From assembly GCA_014925825.1 (NCBI GenBank), contig JACGCK010000177.1:29517-93516 (forward strand): a stretch of 64,000 nt of DNA, read 5' to 3'. The position numbers and the translations under genes are program-made. The notes beneath the pieces were generated by a model. The model was not told where the DNA came from and searched no databases. It worked only from the letters and a program-made list of their open reading frames with translations. Shown in pieces: positions 44,908 to 57,399 of the stretch. How positions within the stretch are numbered: the stretch's first letter is position 1; every line of letters begins with the position of its first letter. This DNA is from Pholiota molesta. Taxonomy: Eukaryota > Basidiomycota > Agaricomycetes > Agaricales > Strophariaceae.

Positions 44908-47900
44908 ATGGCAAGCGATAAGCGACCGTCTGCAGTACCGCTTCGCGCCCACTTGACAAGTAAGAAGACTGGTGTGGTATACAAATATTGCTTTTGATAT
45001 TATCAATTTTAGGCATTGAGGTCGTGGGCGATCTCGAGAAGAAATTGAACATACGAACGGACCATTTTTTGAAAGTCTATGTGGATGGCGAAAAAGTCGC
45101 AAAGTCGGAGAAGAAGTCCAGTGTACCTCCCCCTCGATGGGAATGGCCAGAAGACCACCAATTGTGAGTCTGCATTTCCTTCGTCGTGACAGAGCTGCCG
45201 CTAATTGATCATCTTATATTAGCCTGCTCCACCCCTCGTCGACGATCAAGGTAGTTCTTTACCGCAAAGCCAGTCTCCGCGTCGGAAAGAACGTAGTTGG
45301 ACAGCACAGTGGGAAGGTCATTGAGCTACTCGAGAATGGTTAGCGCATTCCCTGCTAGCGTCCTTCTCAAAAGCTAACGCGTCCAGACACAACTCTTGAC
45401 CTCGAAGATGAGACTGGTGCCGGCATCGCACCCAAGATAAAAATCGGGTTATCTCTCGCTCCCGAGTCTGAGAATGACTTCAAACGCTTCATGGACACCG
45501 TCGACGCCAATGTTTCTGGCCTCAATAACACCAATCAAGTGCTGCATGCTGGTGTTCTGACGCTTGGCAATACCTTGCGGTTGATGAAAAATATCATGGA
45601 TATCGTCGCCGATGTACGTTCGATTATCGCAGATTATTTCCTATTTCTCAATTTATTGACTTGGTGGGCGTGTCAATAGGCGCATCCAATTTTGAAAGCG
45701 TCTTGGATAGTTATGTCCTCTGTTTATGTGGTGCGTAATGGCATACAGGAATTGACGCTACAAGTAGTGATGATCATGCAAATAGGCAATGCAAGAGGCG
45801 GAGGGCATGGATGATTCCATTCGGGATCTGGCAGAAAGCCTGCGAGAGATGTTGGGTGTCGCCAAGGAGTACCCGGGCCTGCTATTGATCGAGGGCACGA
45901 CGAACGTTACCGAGGAGATCGGCCGCACATCATTGAAGGTCACATCACTCATCTACGAGTATACGAGACCATCTTTTATCAGTGAGGATTGCCACGACTA
46001 GTTCATGCAACCTTATTCAATGGCGGTCGCCTTGTAGGACGGGTCCTAAACTCCCAATTATCCGATGATATGAAGTCACGCATTGCACAATGTCAAAAAT
46101 CTTGCGATGACCTGAAGCAGAAATTCGATAGAAGAATCAACATCGGGACGAATCGACAGGGTGCCAGGACCGAAGCTGTAGTGTCGGAAATGAAGGGTAC
46201 TTTGAAGACAATTAAGGACGACGCGAAAGGTATTTTTGAATTTTGCCTAACGCCTGACAATAATAAGTGACCTTGAATTTATTTTAGCGAAGGAAATTTA
46301 TGAATGGCTTTCTGCACCTGATAGTTCCAAGAACTACCATGAAGCGCGCGAGAAGCATCAAGCAGAGACGTGCTCCTGGTTCCTTGATGGTACGCGATTC
46401 CGCGAACTTCAGGAAAAGGCCGACTTTCTCTGGATCAAAGGAACCGGTAAGCTTTCTCGTAAATTTGGAATAGGGAAGGCATTATTAAACGATTGCATAG
46501 CCGGGTGTGGAAAAACAGTTTTATGGTAAGCTTTTGAATCCTATACTTTACGGAAATAACAATAACCAGAATCATGCTGTCTTTTCAGCTCGTCCATCAT
46601 CGAAAAAATAATTCAACTTCGCATGGAGAAATCCTCAGTTTCTTATGCATATTTCTTCTTCGACGGAAGGGATTCGCAAAAGGATCTTCAGCTCCATGAC
46701 AAGCTCATCCGATCACTCATATGTCAGCTCTCTCTGCAATGTGACGGTATTCCTACTGTGTTGGCGGACCTATACGGTCTCGGCTACCAGCAGCCTTCCA
46801 CTCGCTCCCTCCAGGACACACTTCACCACATCATTGATGGCTTGCAAATGACATACATCATTATCGACTCCCTTGACGAATGTATTGAACAAAAGAAGTT
46901 GCCGCTGTGGATCGATCAGATCGTCTCGCGCAAGATGGGCAACTTGCACATGGTGGTCGCTAGTCGGCCGGAGCGCGAGATCAGCGACGTTCTCCAACCC
47001 CTTGACCCGAACTGCGTGGACTTGGGGACAGAGACTGCGAATCATGACATTACAATCTACCTCGAACAACAGCTTTTGAAGGTGAAGAAATGGGACGATG
47101 AAACGCGGGATATTATCAGATCAACTCTCACAACACGCGCCGAGGGAATGTACGCGTTTCTCCAATGCGATCTTATAGAACTATTATTTATGCTTTTTTA
47201 GGTTTCGGTGGGTTGCATTGCAGCTACTGGAGTTGAAGAAGTGCCCAAGCCCTCGTTCGGTCATGAGCCAGTTGGCCAGTCTACCGAAGGGGTTATACGA
47301 AACATACGACCAAATTTTATCGAGGATTGAAGAACAGGCTGACGACACCAAGATATTCCTGCGCTGGCTATGTTTCTCCGTTCGCCCGTTGACACTTGCA
47401 GAAATTGCTGAAACTGTGGTCGTGGATCTTGATGCCGATGATGGGCCACGGTATACGCCAGCACACCGCTACTGGGATCCGCGGGATGTGTTGGTGAGAT
47501 GTTCCGGTTTTATCAGCGAATCTGAAGGTAAATCTAACTTGATACGACTGGTATTATATTCGCTGAAAAAAAGTGACAGGAGAAGTCAAGTTGGCGCATT
47601 TCTCGATCAAGGAGTACCTTCTTTCGGAGCACCTCCGTACGGGAGCTGCCTCAAAATTCCATTTGACCAGTGACGAACTCTCTCATACCTTGATATCTCA
47701 GATATGCTTGGCCTACATTCTACACTTTGACGCCCTCGACTCGATAGACAAGGACAAAGACCTGGCGATCTCTTTCCCCCTTGCGCATTATGCTGCTGAG
47801 CACTGGATCTTTCATGCTCAATCTGGCGGCATTGATCGCTCTGAGCCATCCGCGACACTGACGTTAGCCCAGAAACTGTTCAAGCCCAACAGCGCGACTT

Positions 47901-48904
47901 TTGCCAATTGGCTCAACATATCGGATTTGGATAGCAAGTACATCAACGGAGAACGGACCGACGTTACTACGGGCTCGGCTCTTTACTATGCTTCGCTGGC
48001 TGGCCTGCAACGAGTGTCGGTATATCTCTTGGATATGGGGGCAGACGTCAACGCGCAGGATGGCGAATGCGGCACTGCACTGCAGGCGGCGTCAGCTCGA
48101 GGACACGAGCAAAACGTGAAACTCTTGTTAGAGAGGGGTGCGCACATAAATACACAGAGAGGAAGATACTGCACTGCACTCCAGGCGGCATCCATGGGAG
48201 GGCACGAAGCGATCGCAAAGCTGCTATTGGAGAAGGGAGCTGACGTGAATATACTTGGAGGGAGATACGGCACTGCGCTTCAAGCAGCGTCGATGGGAGG
48301 GTACGAGGCGGTCGTAAAACTGCTGTTGGAAAAAGGAGCGGACGCGAATGCGCAGGGAGGAAGGTACGGTACTGCGCTCCAGGCGGCGGCAATAGGAGGA
48401 AACGAGGCGGTTGTGAACCTGCTTCTGGAGACGGGGGCAGACGCAAACACACAAGGAGGAAGATACGGTACTGCACTCCAGGCGGCATCACTGGGAGGAT
48501 ACGTGGTGATTGCGAAGCAGCTGCTAGAAAAAAGGGCGGATGTGAACATACGGGGAGGAAGATATGGCACTGCCCTCCAGGCGGCGTCAATGGGAGGACA
48601 CGAAGCGATTGCGAAGCAGCTGTTAGAGAAAGGAGCGGATATGAACGCACAGGAAGGAAAATACGGCACTGCACTCCAGGCAGCATCAGCTAGAGGGTAC
48701 GAGACGATTGCGAAGCTGCTGTTAGAGATGGGGGCGGATGTGAATGCCCAGGCAGGATTCTACAGCTCTGCGCTCCAGGAGGCATCTGCTGGAGGACATG
48801 AGGCAATCACAAAGCTGCTCTTGATGAAGGGTGCAGACGTGAATGCGAAGGGGGAAGATACGGCGCTGCACTCCAAGTGGCATCAGCTGCAGGACACAAG
48901 CTGA
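44908..48904 (+). CDS. NLR-like protein: C2-like domain, NACHT NTPase, ankyrin repeats
   Basis: Twelve exons: 44908-44959, 45013-45163, 45223-45338, 45387-45613, 45680-45730, 45786-45981, 46038-46229, 46288-46446, 46501-46525, 46589-47149, 47202-47527 and 47580-48904. Phases close to 1126 codons plus stop. Residues about 18-110 resemble a C2 domain (IEVVGDLEKKL, FLKVYVDGEK); a helical linker follows, then the linker motif EIYEWLSAPDSSKNYHEA. The NACHT has a P-loop (GTAGCGKTVLC, about 381-391) and Walker B-like IIIDSLDEC. From about residue 815 there are nine 33-residue ankyrin repeats (consensus YGTALQAASMGGHEAIAKLL). Family knowledge: fungal NACHT-repeat proteins act as cytosolic nonself or heterokaryon-incompatibility sensors; the ligand and effector here are unknown. 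A base missing from a G run near 48850-48854 throws the tenth repeat out of frame and shortens the protein by about 22 codons. Confidence 0.93.
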
Positions 48905-48950
48905 TTGAGAAAATGCTGTTGGAAAACGGCGCCGACACCAGTAGTTTGTC
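47969..48950 (+). repeat. Tandem 99-bp ankyrin-coding repeats, highly similar
   Basis: About ten consecutive 99-bp units encode ankyrin repeats. Units 3 to 8 share long identical stretches such as ggaagatacggcactgc and gcgattgcgaagctgct, well beyond what fold conservation needs. This is typical of repeat arrays kept similar by recombination. The last unit is frameshifted. Confidence 0.85.
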
Positions 48951-49713
48951 GTAGGAATTTTTCTGTGAATTCGTCAAAAAATTGCGCTACCGCGCCAAAG
49001 TTCGTGTGTCGTTCAGATTTCATGCGCTACTGACCGCTGGCCTCTCATCGCTACGCATCCGAGTTGTCTTCAGGCTATAATTGCTATCGTAATCTGGATA
49101 CTGGATAGACGACACAAACTTATGAGATTGGGGTTCAATACAGTATTATAAAATACAAAATATTACCACGTCTAATACGCAACCTTACGCCGTTCATCAG
49201 CTTGTCCATCTTATGATCGCCACCGCCCTGCCCCAGTCTCCTAAGGCCGAGTCAGACGGTGCAGATGTCTTAGCATCTGGTCATTCTTGTAACAATGACT
49301 TGACCGCCCTGGGCTTCAACGTAGTCCCGAGCTGCGCAAAGGATATCCTTCGCAGGACAAAGATCTTCCTCTAAAACCTCAGCCTTCCCATGCCTAGTCA
49401 ACAAATCGTCATCAACCGAGGACCAGACATCAAGCGAAGTTTGAATGACTTACGCGACCTGCATATGGCGCCCCGCCTCGGCCCCGCCCCTCATGTCCAC
49501 CTGCATGTAACATGCCTCTCCGCACGCGCGACAGCATGGGTCTTGTCCTGTAGCGGCCCCTCTGCGATGGGAGGGTGTGGAGACGCAGACGCGCTGGGGA
49601 GGTCCATCTCCAGTAAGACTAAAGCTCCCGCATTCGGTGGGTCGTCGTCGTCGTTCAATGGCGTGTGCGAATCATTGTTGCAATGCGGCCGCCCACCGCC
49701 TGGCCTGCACATC
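48951..49713. other. Intergenic, no gene recognised
   Basis: Between the NLR-like gene and the 3' end of the minus-strand F-box-type gene. No supported gene or repeat. Confidence 0.5.
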
Positions 49714-51563
49714 TCAAATGTTAGATATCATTGTAGTGGGTGGAGTGGTGAAATACGCGTACTTGTGTAGTTTGAATGTCTCATCGTGTGACCAGTTTTC
49801 TTGCGGTAAATAATTGACCTAGAACAAAAAGCAGCCTTGCGTCAAGAGATGAGCGATTCAGTAGATGAGATTAGCGTACAAGCTCTAGGAAGCCCATCGG
49901 AGCCCCCGTAGTCGGCTCTCCGTAGCCGCACATCGGTTTTCCCTTTAGCTCATCCACTTCCTTGCCGGTGACATCAAACGAGAGCCCCGCATGGTATAGA
50001 AGCGCCCTCGCCATCCAATGAAGGGCCACATCATAGCACCAGTTCCGCCGTCTACACAGCACACTCTGGTTCTCACACACATGCAGATCGTTCATCACCC
50101 GCCGCGAACAACACCCGCTCGCACTCTCCACAGCGTATCACCGCCGACGCATAATGCAGAGCCCCAGCCCCCTTCGGCACGCCGTACACCTCCGCGAGCC
50201 TACGGCCGACCTTGCCCTTCGCCGTGTCCCGCCACGTTTCGACCTCCGCGCTGATCCGCGCGGCGTGCGCGTTGAAGCGGGCGCGGGTGAAGGGGATGCC
50301 GGCGTCCGCCTCCGAGAGCAGCTCCGTCACCACGTCCGTCTGCGCGGCGTTCAGCGCGGTGGCCCAGTCGTCGCGGGTGTACACGGAGGCGTAGACGCGG
50401 AGCCACTCCCTGAGCCGGGCCAGGACGCTTTCTTTGATGTTCTGCGCGCGGCGCGATGCTGCGAGCCCGCGCATTCTATAGGCCATCCCTCGCCATGCTA
50501 GGAATGCACGAACCGATTAGGCATTAAGATGCGGGATATATACAGGTCGCGTACCTCGTTCCGTCAAGGCTTTGGGCTTAATGATTTCTTCTTGGTACTC
50601 TGTGGAGGCTACCGGAATCTCGTGGCGCGCGTAGCCCATGGCCATAATCCGTGCGTCAATCCTTCAGAGTAGTACTAGTTGATTCACATGATGCATCTCG
50701 AGCAGTAAATGGTGCACGCACTGTAGCTTCCTGGTTACTCTGAGTCGCAGCTTCTCCAGCTCCTTTCGTTCCTGGAGTTCTTCCAGGAGATCGCTGACTA
50801 ACATTCCATGCTCAGCGATGGCTGATACTGCGTCTTGCCGCTCCTGGAGAAAGGCATCCCCTGATGAACCGCCCATAGCTCTCAAGAACTCGTCGATGAC
50901 GATCTTGTATTGGGCTTCGAGATATTTCATAACGCTCAAGTCAGTGACGTTATCTGCTCTGCGTCAGCAAAGCGTAAGGTGGAAACTAGCGTGAAGGCGT
51001 ACAGGTATGAGGCACAATCTGCAACACCGTGTCCAGAGGATGGTCTACCTCATCGACCGTGATATGTCTCTCTACCTTAATCTTGTAGCAGGACGCACAG
51101 AAACGGACGCGAAGGTTGAAAAGCAGGCGCCTGCCGATTTTCCCGCAGCCCTACGTATTATACTGAGTGAGCGGTTGAAGAAGTCGAGGAACATGGAAAC
51201 ACTCACAGAACAGATAGATTCGAATAGAAGATGGGCATATCGAGCTTCGCTGAGATCACTAGGGCAGTCAGGGAGGCCCTCAGCCGTACGCCGTGCAGCT
51301 AACCACGCGTGCCGATTTTGTGTGCCCAAGAACATGCGTGCGAAGTGGCGAGATGCGCGCGACAAGTGAAGGAGGTCCAAGGGTTGGAGATGGGAGCAAA
51401 TCTCAAAGAAAATGTCGAGGGGCAGGGAGAGAAGACTGGACAGCTTTCCGAGCATTTTAACGCGATTCGGTTTGGAGCTGCTCGTTGCCGCTTTCCTTTT
51501 TAAAGGCTGAATAGAGGAGCCGCTGGCAATGAGCTCTTTGCTGGGTGCAGCTGGAATCATCAT
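49714..51563 (-). CDS. F-box-type protein with cysteine motif, one frame discontinuity
   Basis: Modelled exons: 51207-51563, 51003-51150, 50722-50953, 50555-50661, then one starting at 50497 and continuing to 49880, and a last exon 49714-49818 (VNYLPQENWSHDE to the stop). Residues about 42-85 are an F-box (SLLSLPLDIFFEICSHLQPL, DLLHLSRASRHFARMF). Next comes a cysteine motif (GCGKIGRRLLFNLRVRFCASC), a helical region (LEELQERKELEKLRLRVTRK) and the conserved block KPKALTERAWRGMAYRM. Architecture matches a large basidiomycete F-box family; the target is unknown. Around 50095-50105 (GCGGCGGG) the frame must shift by one to continue into VMNDLHVCENQSVLCRRR and then GYGEPTTGAPMGFLEL; I see no intron there, so a frameshift or sequence error is likely. 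The acceptor of exon 3 is ambiguous by 3 nt. A downstream ATG (51455) is an alternative start. Confidence 0.75.
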
Positions 51564-52987
51564 ACCATCGTGGCGAGGGAGGTTGGTACTAAAAATGGCT
51601 GTTCATTGAGCTAGTGCCCTTTAACATAAGCTACGTACGTAGTTCGCACCTGCTTGCTCCAGCTAGCTGTGGGGAATTGACGCGTTGAGCAAGAGCGTCG
51701 AGTGCCTTGCTTGTATGACCTCCATTGCTTCTAGTAGAGCACTCTTTGAGCCCGGCCGCTTGAAAAAAGAGTTTGTTAGGTTCCGGATAGAAAAGGTGGA
51801 CTGTTATGGAGTGACACTGAGGGAGTCCAGAATAGAAAAGGCGCGGCGAAGTTCGAACGCGAGAAGTTAGAACTCAGAACTGTTAACACAGGTAACGTGA
51901 CATCTCGGACGCGTTCAATGTTGCGCACCTGGGAGAATCTCATATTCTGGATACTGGCTTTCAAGATCCGTTCTCGTTGTCTGAAATGTCAGTTTTCTGA
52001 GAGGCAAAGATAGTTAGGTCAAAAATGGAGCTATGTCTGAAATTGTGGTTTACGACGTAAAATCAGCGGCTGCGCACTGTCGGCGCTGTGGGAGCTGGTT
52101 AGAGCCTAAGGCTAATTGTATGTGGATCAGGGAATTTCAAGCACGGAAACTTAGATTTTGTTTCCAATATTGGTGTAGCCATTCGCCAATCTCCGAGCCT
52201 CTCTTCACTACTTTAGCTTTAGGCCTCATAAACCTGATTCAGCCAACGGACAGCGATGCACCGCACTTCACTGACATTATCCGCAGCTGTTGGGCGCTGT
52301 CAGGCGCTGTCGATCAATTTGAATGCGCCTGTGTTCATCGCCTCCACAGCTTTCGTGCGACTTACCGCATTGGGGTCCTTTTGTCAGTTTCGTTGTACCC
52401 CAACTTTAAGCTTCCGAAGGTGTCGTTAACGATCGAGGCTCAAGTCCGCAGCTTCCTTTCACTAATACTCCATTTTTCTCTATTTTCGTCCTGATGTCGA
52501 GGTGCGCATATTTACTCGTTGTTAATGATAACAATCTTCGCGATCGTGTTTACCTGTCGTGTCCGGATCTGTATTGATGTTTAGCGCTTGCGCAACAGCG
52601 CACAACTCAGCGATCCTTCGGACGCGGGTATTTGGCCCCTTTAGAGTTGCCTTAGAGTACAATTCTCGCAATCTAGAATATCTTTCCAAGGTTGATGCCT
52701 CAGAAAACGAATACAGAGCTTTCGTTCTCCAATAAATCTATTGTAAAACCATCGTTAATCGGTATCTTATTGGCAATTTTGTTTTTCTTGTATATGGCAA
52801 TATTCCATAATCAGATTACACTCCTGAGTACTACATATCTCGAAGCATGTACTAAAAATAGACAACACGCGCGCTTGGATGGACTTGAGCTAAATTGGCT
52901 GTAGTCGCCTACATTCAAGTAAGCATTTCAGCCATCTCCTTCAAGACGAGTAAGCTAGCGTACTTACGGGACGTCATTCCCCCTCGA
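51564..52987. other. Intergenic, no supported gene
   Basis: A 153-codon plus-strand frame (52033-52494) and shorter frames are present. None resembles a known protein, and the composition is unremarkable. I see no repeat structure. Confidence 0.45.
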
Positions 52988-53326
52988 TTAATATCCTATC
53001 GTGGGAGTTGGGGCAGTAGTGGGCAAGGTGGTATCGGTGATACTTGCACTCTCGCTATCATGGGTGACGTAAGTAATGGCTAACGTGATACCTTCGAGCT
53101 CTACTCACGTCCAAACAACCGTAGAGGTTCTATCAACGAGATACGGTGACTCGTCAATAACGGTGTGATAGATCTTCTTCGCTATACGAGTATGGGCAGA
53201 ATCGTCTCTGCCCATCAACTAAGACTGAATCAGTATGTGGAAGCATTGATATTTCTCGGCGAGGATACTGACCGCTAAGATAGCCACAATTTGAGTTGCG
53301 AGAAAAATGAGGACTTTGAACTGCAT
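52988..53326 (-). CDS. Small secreted protein, three exons (76 residues)
   Basis: The exons 53273-53326, 53109-53218 and 52988-53054 join through two good GT-AG introns (GTCAGT...CTTAG, 54 nt; GTGAGT...GATAG, 54 nt) with matching phases to give 76 codons plus stop. The N terminus MQFKVLIFLATQIVAILA is a clear signal peptide. The mature part starts near LMGRDDSAHTRIAKK and ends in a Ser/Thr/Pro-rich tail (TTLPTTAPTPTIGY), a likely O-glycosylation region. It has no cysteines. A TATAAAAG box lies at 53376-53383, 50 bp before the ATG. It is divergent from the laccase gene (start codons 453 bp apart). The model is ab initio and no homologue is recognised. Confidence 0.6.
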
Positions 53327-53704
53327 AGTGGTAGACAGAAGGGAAGTGTGCTTTATCGTTCTAGAGTCCGCCCCTCTTTTATAACCTACACTCATGGGCG
53401 GCCATGCCTAGTTGGTGAGTCGCACATGAACCTTGACTTGTCCATTTGAGACTCTCAAATTAAAATGTGCGGAACTTCGGACGGATGGCCTGGGCGCTGA
53501 AATCAGAAGAAGCAGCTTCCGTGTCATCGCAAACTAACTATTCATCAGAACAATCGAAGCTTCATGGAGCCAAAGGGTTCTCAATAATTAATATTTAGTA
53601 AAATATGATCGTAACGCGAAGATCTCTGCTAATTTTGGGTCCGCAGAAAGAACACCGGAATAAAAAATGGCAGTGCTGTAACACCGGCGACAGACCTTTT
53701 ACAG

Positions 53705-53713
53705 TATATAAAG
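53705..53713 (+). promoter_or_regulatory. TATA box of the laccase gene
   Basis: TATATAAAG lies about 67 bp before the laccase start codon, a normal distance for a strongly inducible fungal gene. Confidence 0.65.
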
Positions 53714-53779
53714 GGAGCCACGAAGACGACACAGTAATCAAACTACTTAACTCTAATATTTCGTACCCCCAGAGACATC

Positions 53780-56119
53780 ATGCATTTCCACACACTGCTC
53801 ATCAGCATTTCTATCGTTGTAGGCGCTTACGGCGCTATAGGACCCAGCTCCAATCTTTATATTGAGAACAAGTATATTCTTCCCGATGGCTACAATCGCT
53901 CGTAAGTTTCTTATTCAGGGCGGCATGATTCTTATATCTAATGCTGCAACCTTGCATCTAGAACCGTACTAGCTGGACCGACTGCAGATAATGTCACCTT
54001 TCCGGGACCACTGATTACTGGCTTCAAGGTATGCTCGCCTGTACTGTATTGTCTAATAGTCACTCACGGAACCTCATGTTAGGGAGACACATTCGGTTTG
54101 AATGTCATCGACGAGCTCACTGATACCACCATGTTGACAAGCACAAGTATTGTACGTCTTTCGCATAGTTATCGTCCTATTCAAACGATACCATTTGCAT
54201 TTCTTGTGACCATCTTCGCTCAATATATAAACTCTATATAGCATTGGCATGGTCTGTTCCAAGAAGGTACCAACTGGGCTGACGGTCCTGTGGGCATCAA
54301 CCAATGCCCTATCTCGCCCGGCCATTCTTTTTTGTACCAGTTCAGCGTCCCGGATCAGGCGGGCACATTCTGGTACCACTCTCATCACTGTAAGCTGTTT
54401 CTCCTCTATGGCCATTCGAAATCTCACTACAGTTGCGTTCCCACAGCGACACAATACTGCGACGGCCTCCGAGGTCCTTTGGTCATCTATGACAATGATG
54501 ACCCCTACCGAAGCCTGTAAGTAATCGCACCGTTTATAATGGTTTCTATCTAATTATTCTCTTTAGGTATGATTATGACGATGGTAAGTAATACAATTAG
54601 CGCCTGTCTCAATCTGGATCAATGCACAAGTGCTAATGCTTGCCTCCTTTTCCTACCACAGAGACCACCGTTATTACACTGGCTGACTGGTACGTGAGAC
54701 CCTTTTCGTCATATGAATCCGTATCTCACCTTCATAACTGTAGGTACCATACCGTAGCGCCCTCAATAGCTGTAATAACGGCGGACGCGACCTTGATCAA
54801 CGGCATTGGCCGATATGTCGGCGGACCAACGGTGCCGCTCACAGTGATCACAGTCCTTCCGAACAAACGCTATCGATTCCGCTTGGTGTCTCTTTCTTGT
54901 GATCCCTACTTCAATTTTTCAATTGACGGACATTCTTTTGTGCGTAATTCTTCAATTGTACATTCTATGTGGTCTGACAGGGCCACTCTTTACTTAAGAC
55001 TATCATCGAGGTCGACGGTATCAACACCCAACCCCTCGTCGTCGATTCTATCGAAATTTATGCTGGCCAGAGGTATTCGTTCGTTTTAAACACCACTGAA
55101 GCTATCGACAACTACTGGATCCGTGCAAATCCTAGTGCTGGTAACACAGATTTTGACGGTGGGATCAATTCCGCAATCCTGCAATACTTCGGTGCTGCAG
55201 ATGCTGACCCCACAACCAATTCCACCGCCTCAAACCCCATGGTCGAGACAAACCTCCATCCCTTGATCAATGCTGCTGCCCCTGGAGTGGCCACCGTTGG
55301 TGCCGCCGATGTTAACATCAATTTGGACATCGAATTCGATTCGACGACTCTGTTGTTCACGGTCAACAACGCTTCCTTCGTTGCTCCTTCGGTTCCTGTT
55401 CTCCTTCAAATCATGAGTGGCGCAAAGACGGCGACGGATTTGCTCCCCAGTGGCTCAGTCTATGTTCTGCCACCTAACAAAGTCATCGAAATTTCTATGC
55501 CAGGAGGATCGGTCGGTAGTCCTGTAAGCGCGCTGGATTCTCTAATCCCTCACATATGCTGACGAAAAAAAATATCCTTAGCATCCTATCCATCTTCACG
55601 GCGTAAGTTCTACTCAATCTTTGGGCAGCTATACTCTAACTAATTTTAATTTAGCATGCATTCTCGGTTGTCCGAAGTGCGGGAAGCACTGTTTATAACT
55701 ACGTCGATCCTGTTCAACGTGATGTCGTCAGTATCGGTGTGGCTGGCGATAACACGACGATTCGGTTCACAACGGACAATGCTGGTCCATGGATTTTGCA
55801 CTGGTTCGTATTTGATTGATCTCCGCGATATATTCTACTTGTATTAACCACCTATCCTTAGCCACATTGATTGGCATCTTAATACGTGAGTTATCGCGCG
55901 GCTTTTGACTTGCATAACTTGAATTTTCCTTCGAATATAGAGGCCTCGCGGTCGTAATGGCCGAGGATGTCAATACGACGGCGACAATGGATCCTCCCTG
56001 TATGTATCTTGCTGCATTTGCTGCCTTGTGTGTGTATTCTGATTTATCAATCGTCAACTCTAGCGGCCTGGGATGATCTCTGCCCAACATACAATGCGTT
56101 GCCCACTCAAACTTTTTGA
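53780..56119 (+). CDS. Laccase (multicopper oxidase, secreted)
   Basis: Fourteen exons: 53780-53901, 53962-54028, 54083-54151, 54242-54389, 54447-54516, 54567-54583, 54662-54689, 54744-54939, 54999-55523, 55582-55602, 55655-55803, 55862-55885, 55941-55999 and 56064-56119. Phases close to 516 codons plus stop, typical of basidiomycete laccases. It oxidises phenols and reduces O2 to water outside the cell (lignin, pigment or detoxification roles). Signal peptide [18 protein letters not shown], then mature [10 protein letters not shown]. All four copper signatures are intact: [41 protein letters not shown] and [18 protein letters not shown]. The residue ten after the type-1 copper cysteine is Leu, the class linked to medium to high redox potential. 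Several N-glycosylation sequons (NVT, NTT, NST) are present. Exons 6, 7, 10 and 12 are only 17-28 nt. No other laccase gene is nearby. Confidence 0.98.
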
Positions 56120-57399
56120 TCAGCATCGAGTCGGGCGAATGAAAAAGTCAGCCGTGTTCTGACGTGCGTAGATATATGGGTCGATATTTTCATCTGAATA
56201 TTCAAGTATGTCAATACATAGTCTTATGCAATCACTTTTCATTCAAGCACTATGCACCGAGTCATCTGCAAGGGCAACCTATTCTGTGAGGTAATACTCA
56301 TCCCAACCCATATCCACCATGCGGTCCGCCTGTCATAGTGAGAAGGTAGAGAACTATGTTTTGGGGACGAGGCGACGAGTGACCGCGGCATCGGCTCCAC
56401 CCGCCGCGTTTCGGCCGTGTGACGGTGTCATCCTGCAACGATAGCGCTTTCTCCGCTTTCACCGCAACCAGGACTGCAGCCCGGCTTACCGACATCCAGC
56501 GCCTAGCGCGAGAATAGTAAAACATCCAAGCCAAGGTTCTTTAGGGGTAATCCAACAAGTGAACAGCGACGATGAGCGAATGCCGTGAAGGTCGACTTGA
56601 CGTGTAGGTAGTGCATATTCTCCTCGAGGCTCTTGGCGCAAAGTATCAAGGAAGATTTCAGGCCCAGGAGCAGTTGAACGTTGAGGGGTTGTCAGATTGT
56701 AGAGGTGCGCCTAGATGCAGCCCAAAATGGCGAAGAAGAGCAATGCATGAATCCATGACGTTGCGAGCGCTGTTAAACGGGTATCCTGGACATCGTCGGA
56801 AGAATTGATCACATCGCATACCACCGCCGGAATGCCTTGGGTCCTCGTACGATCACCTCTGCTTATGCCGTCCACCGTGCTACGTCCACCCAGCGCAACC
56901 TAGCCAAGCGGCCTAAGCCCTCTGCTCCCACCCGTCCATCCCTACCGCTTCCCTCTTCCTCACTTCTACCTATCCGTCACCTCCACTCCGTCTTCTCCTT
57001 CATCCACCGTCCACAGGAAGGCCCGCTTCACGAAGTATACCAGCGCATGGAGCCCACTCGTACATCCCAGACGTCGCGGTCGTTGTTGGATGTACCACCC
57101 AAGAGCCGGAGGGTCGATCGACACGTTCACCGAGATGGCGTCGCCAGCATAGAAAGATGGGAAGTAGATGAAACGACATGCAAGACTCGCATCGTAGAAT
57201 AGACGAGAAGGACATGGGAAATTCTGATAGCAGCGAAGAAAGCTGTTGAGATGCGAGGAGATAGCAAGCGAGAAGTGACTCATGCGACGAAGTAACGCGG
57301 GGAATAAGCATCGTGTCGACAAGGCCGGAGAATGTTTGAATGTGTTAATTGGCTGTGACGAAAGCGACAGCAGTGACTGGTAGTGACTGCGGTGGGAGT
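56120..57399. other. Intergenic; may include the far end of a retrotransposon LTR
   Basis: No gene is recognised downstream of laccase. A 161-codon minus-strand frame (56966-57451) lies where the gypsy element's 3' LTR would extend, so it is not called. The LTR end cannot be placed without the other LTR. Confidence 0.4.

Noticed and set aside
52033..52494. 153-codon plus-strand frame
   Set aside because: No domain, no splice partner and no start-context support; it cannot be told from chance.
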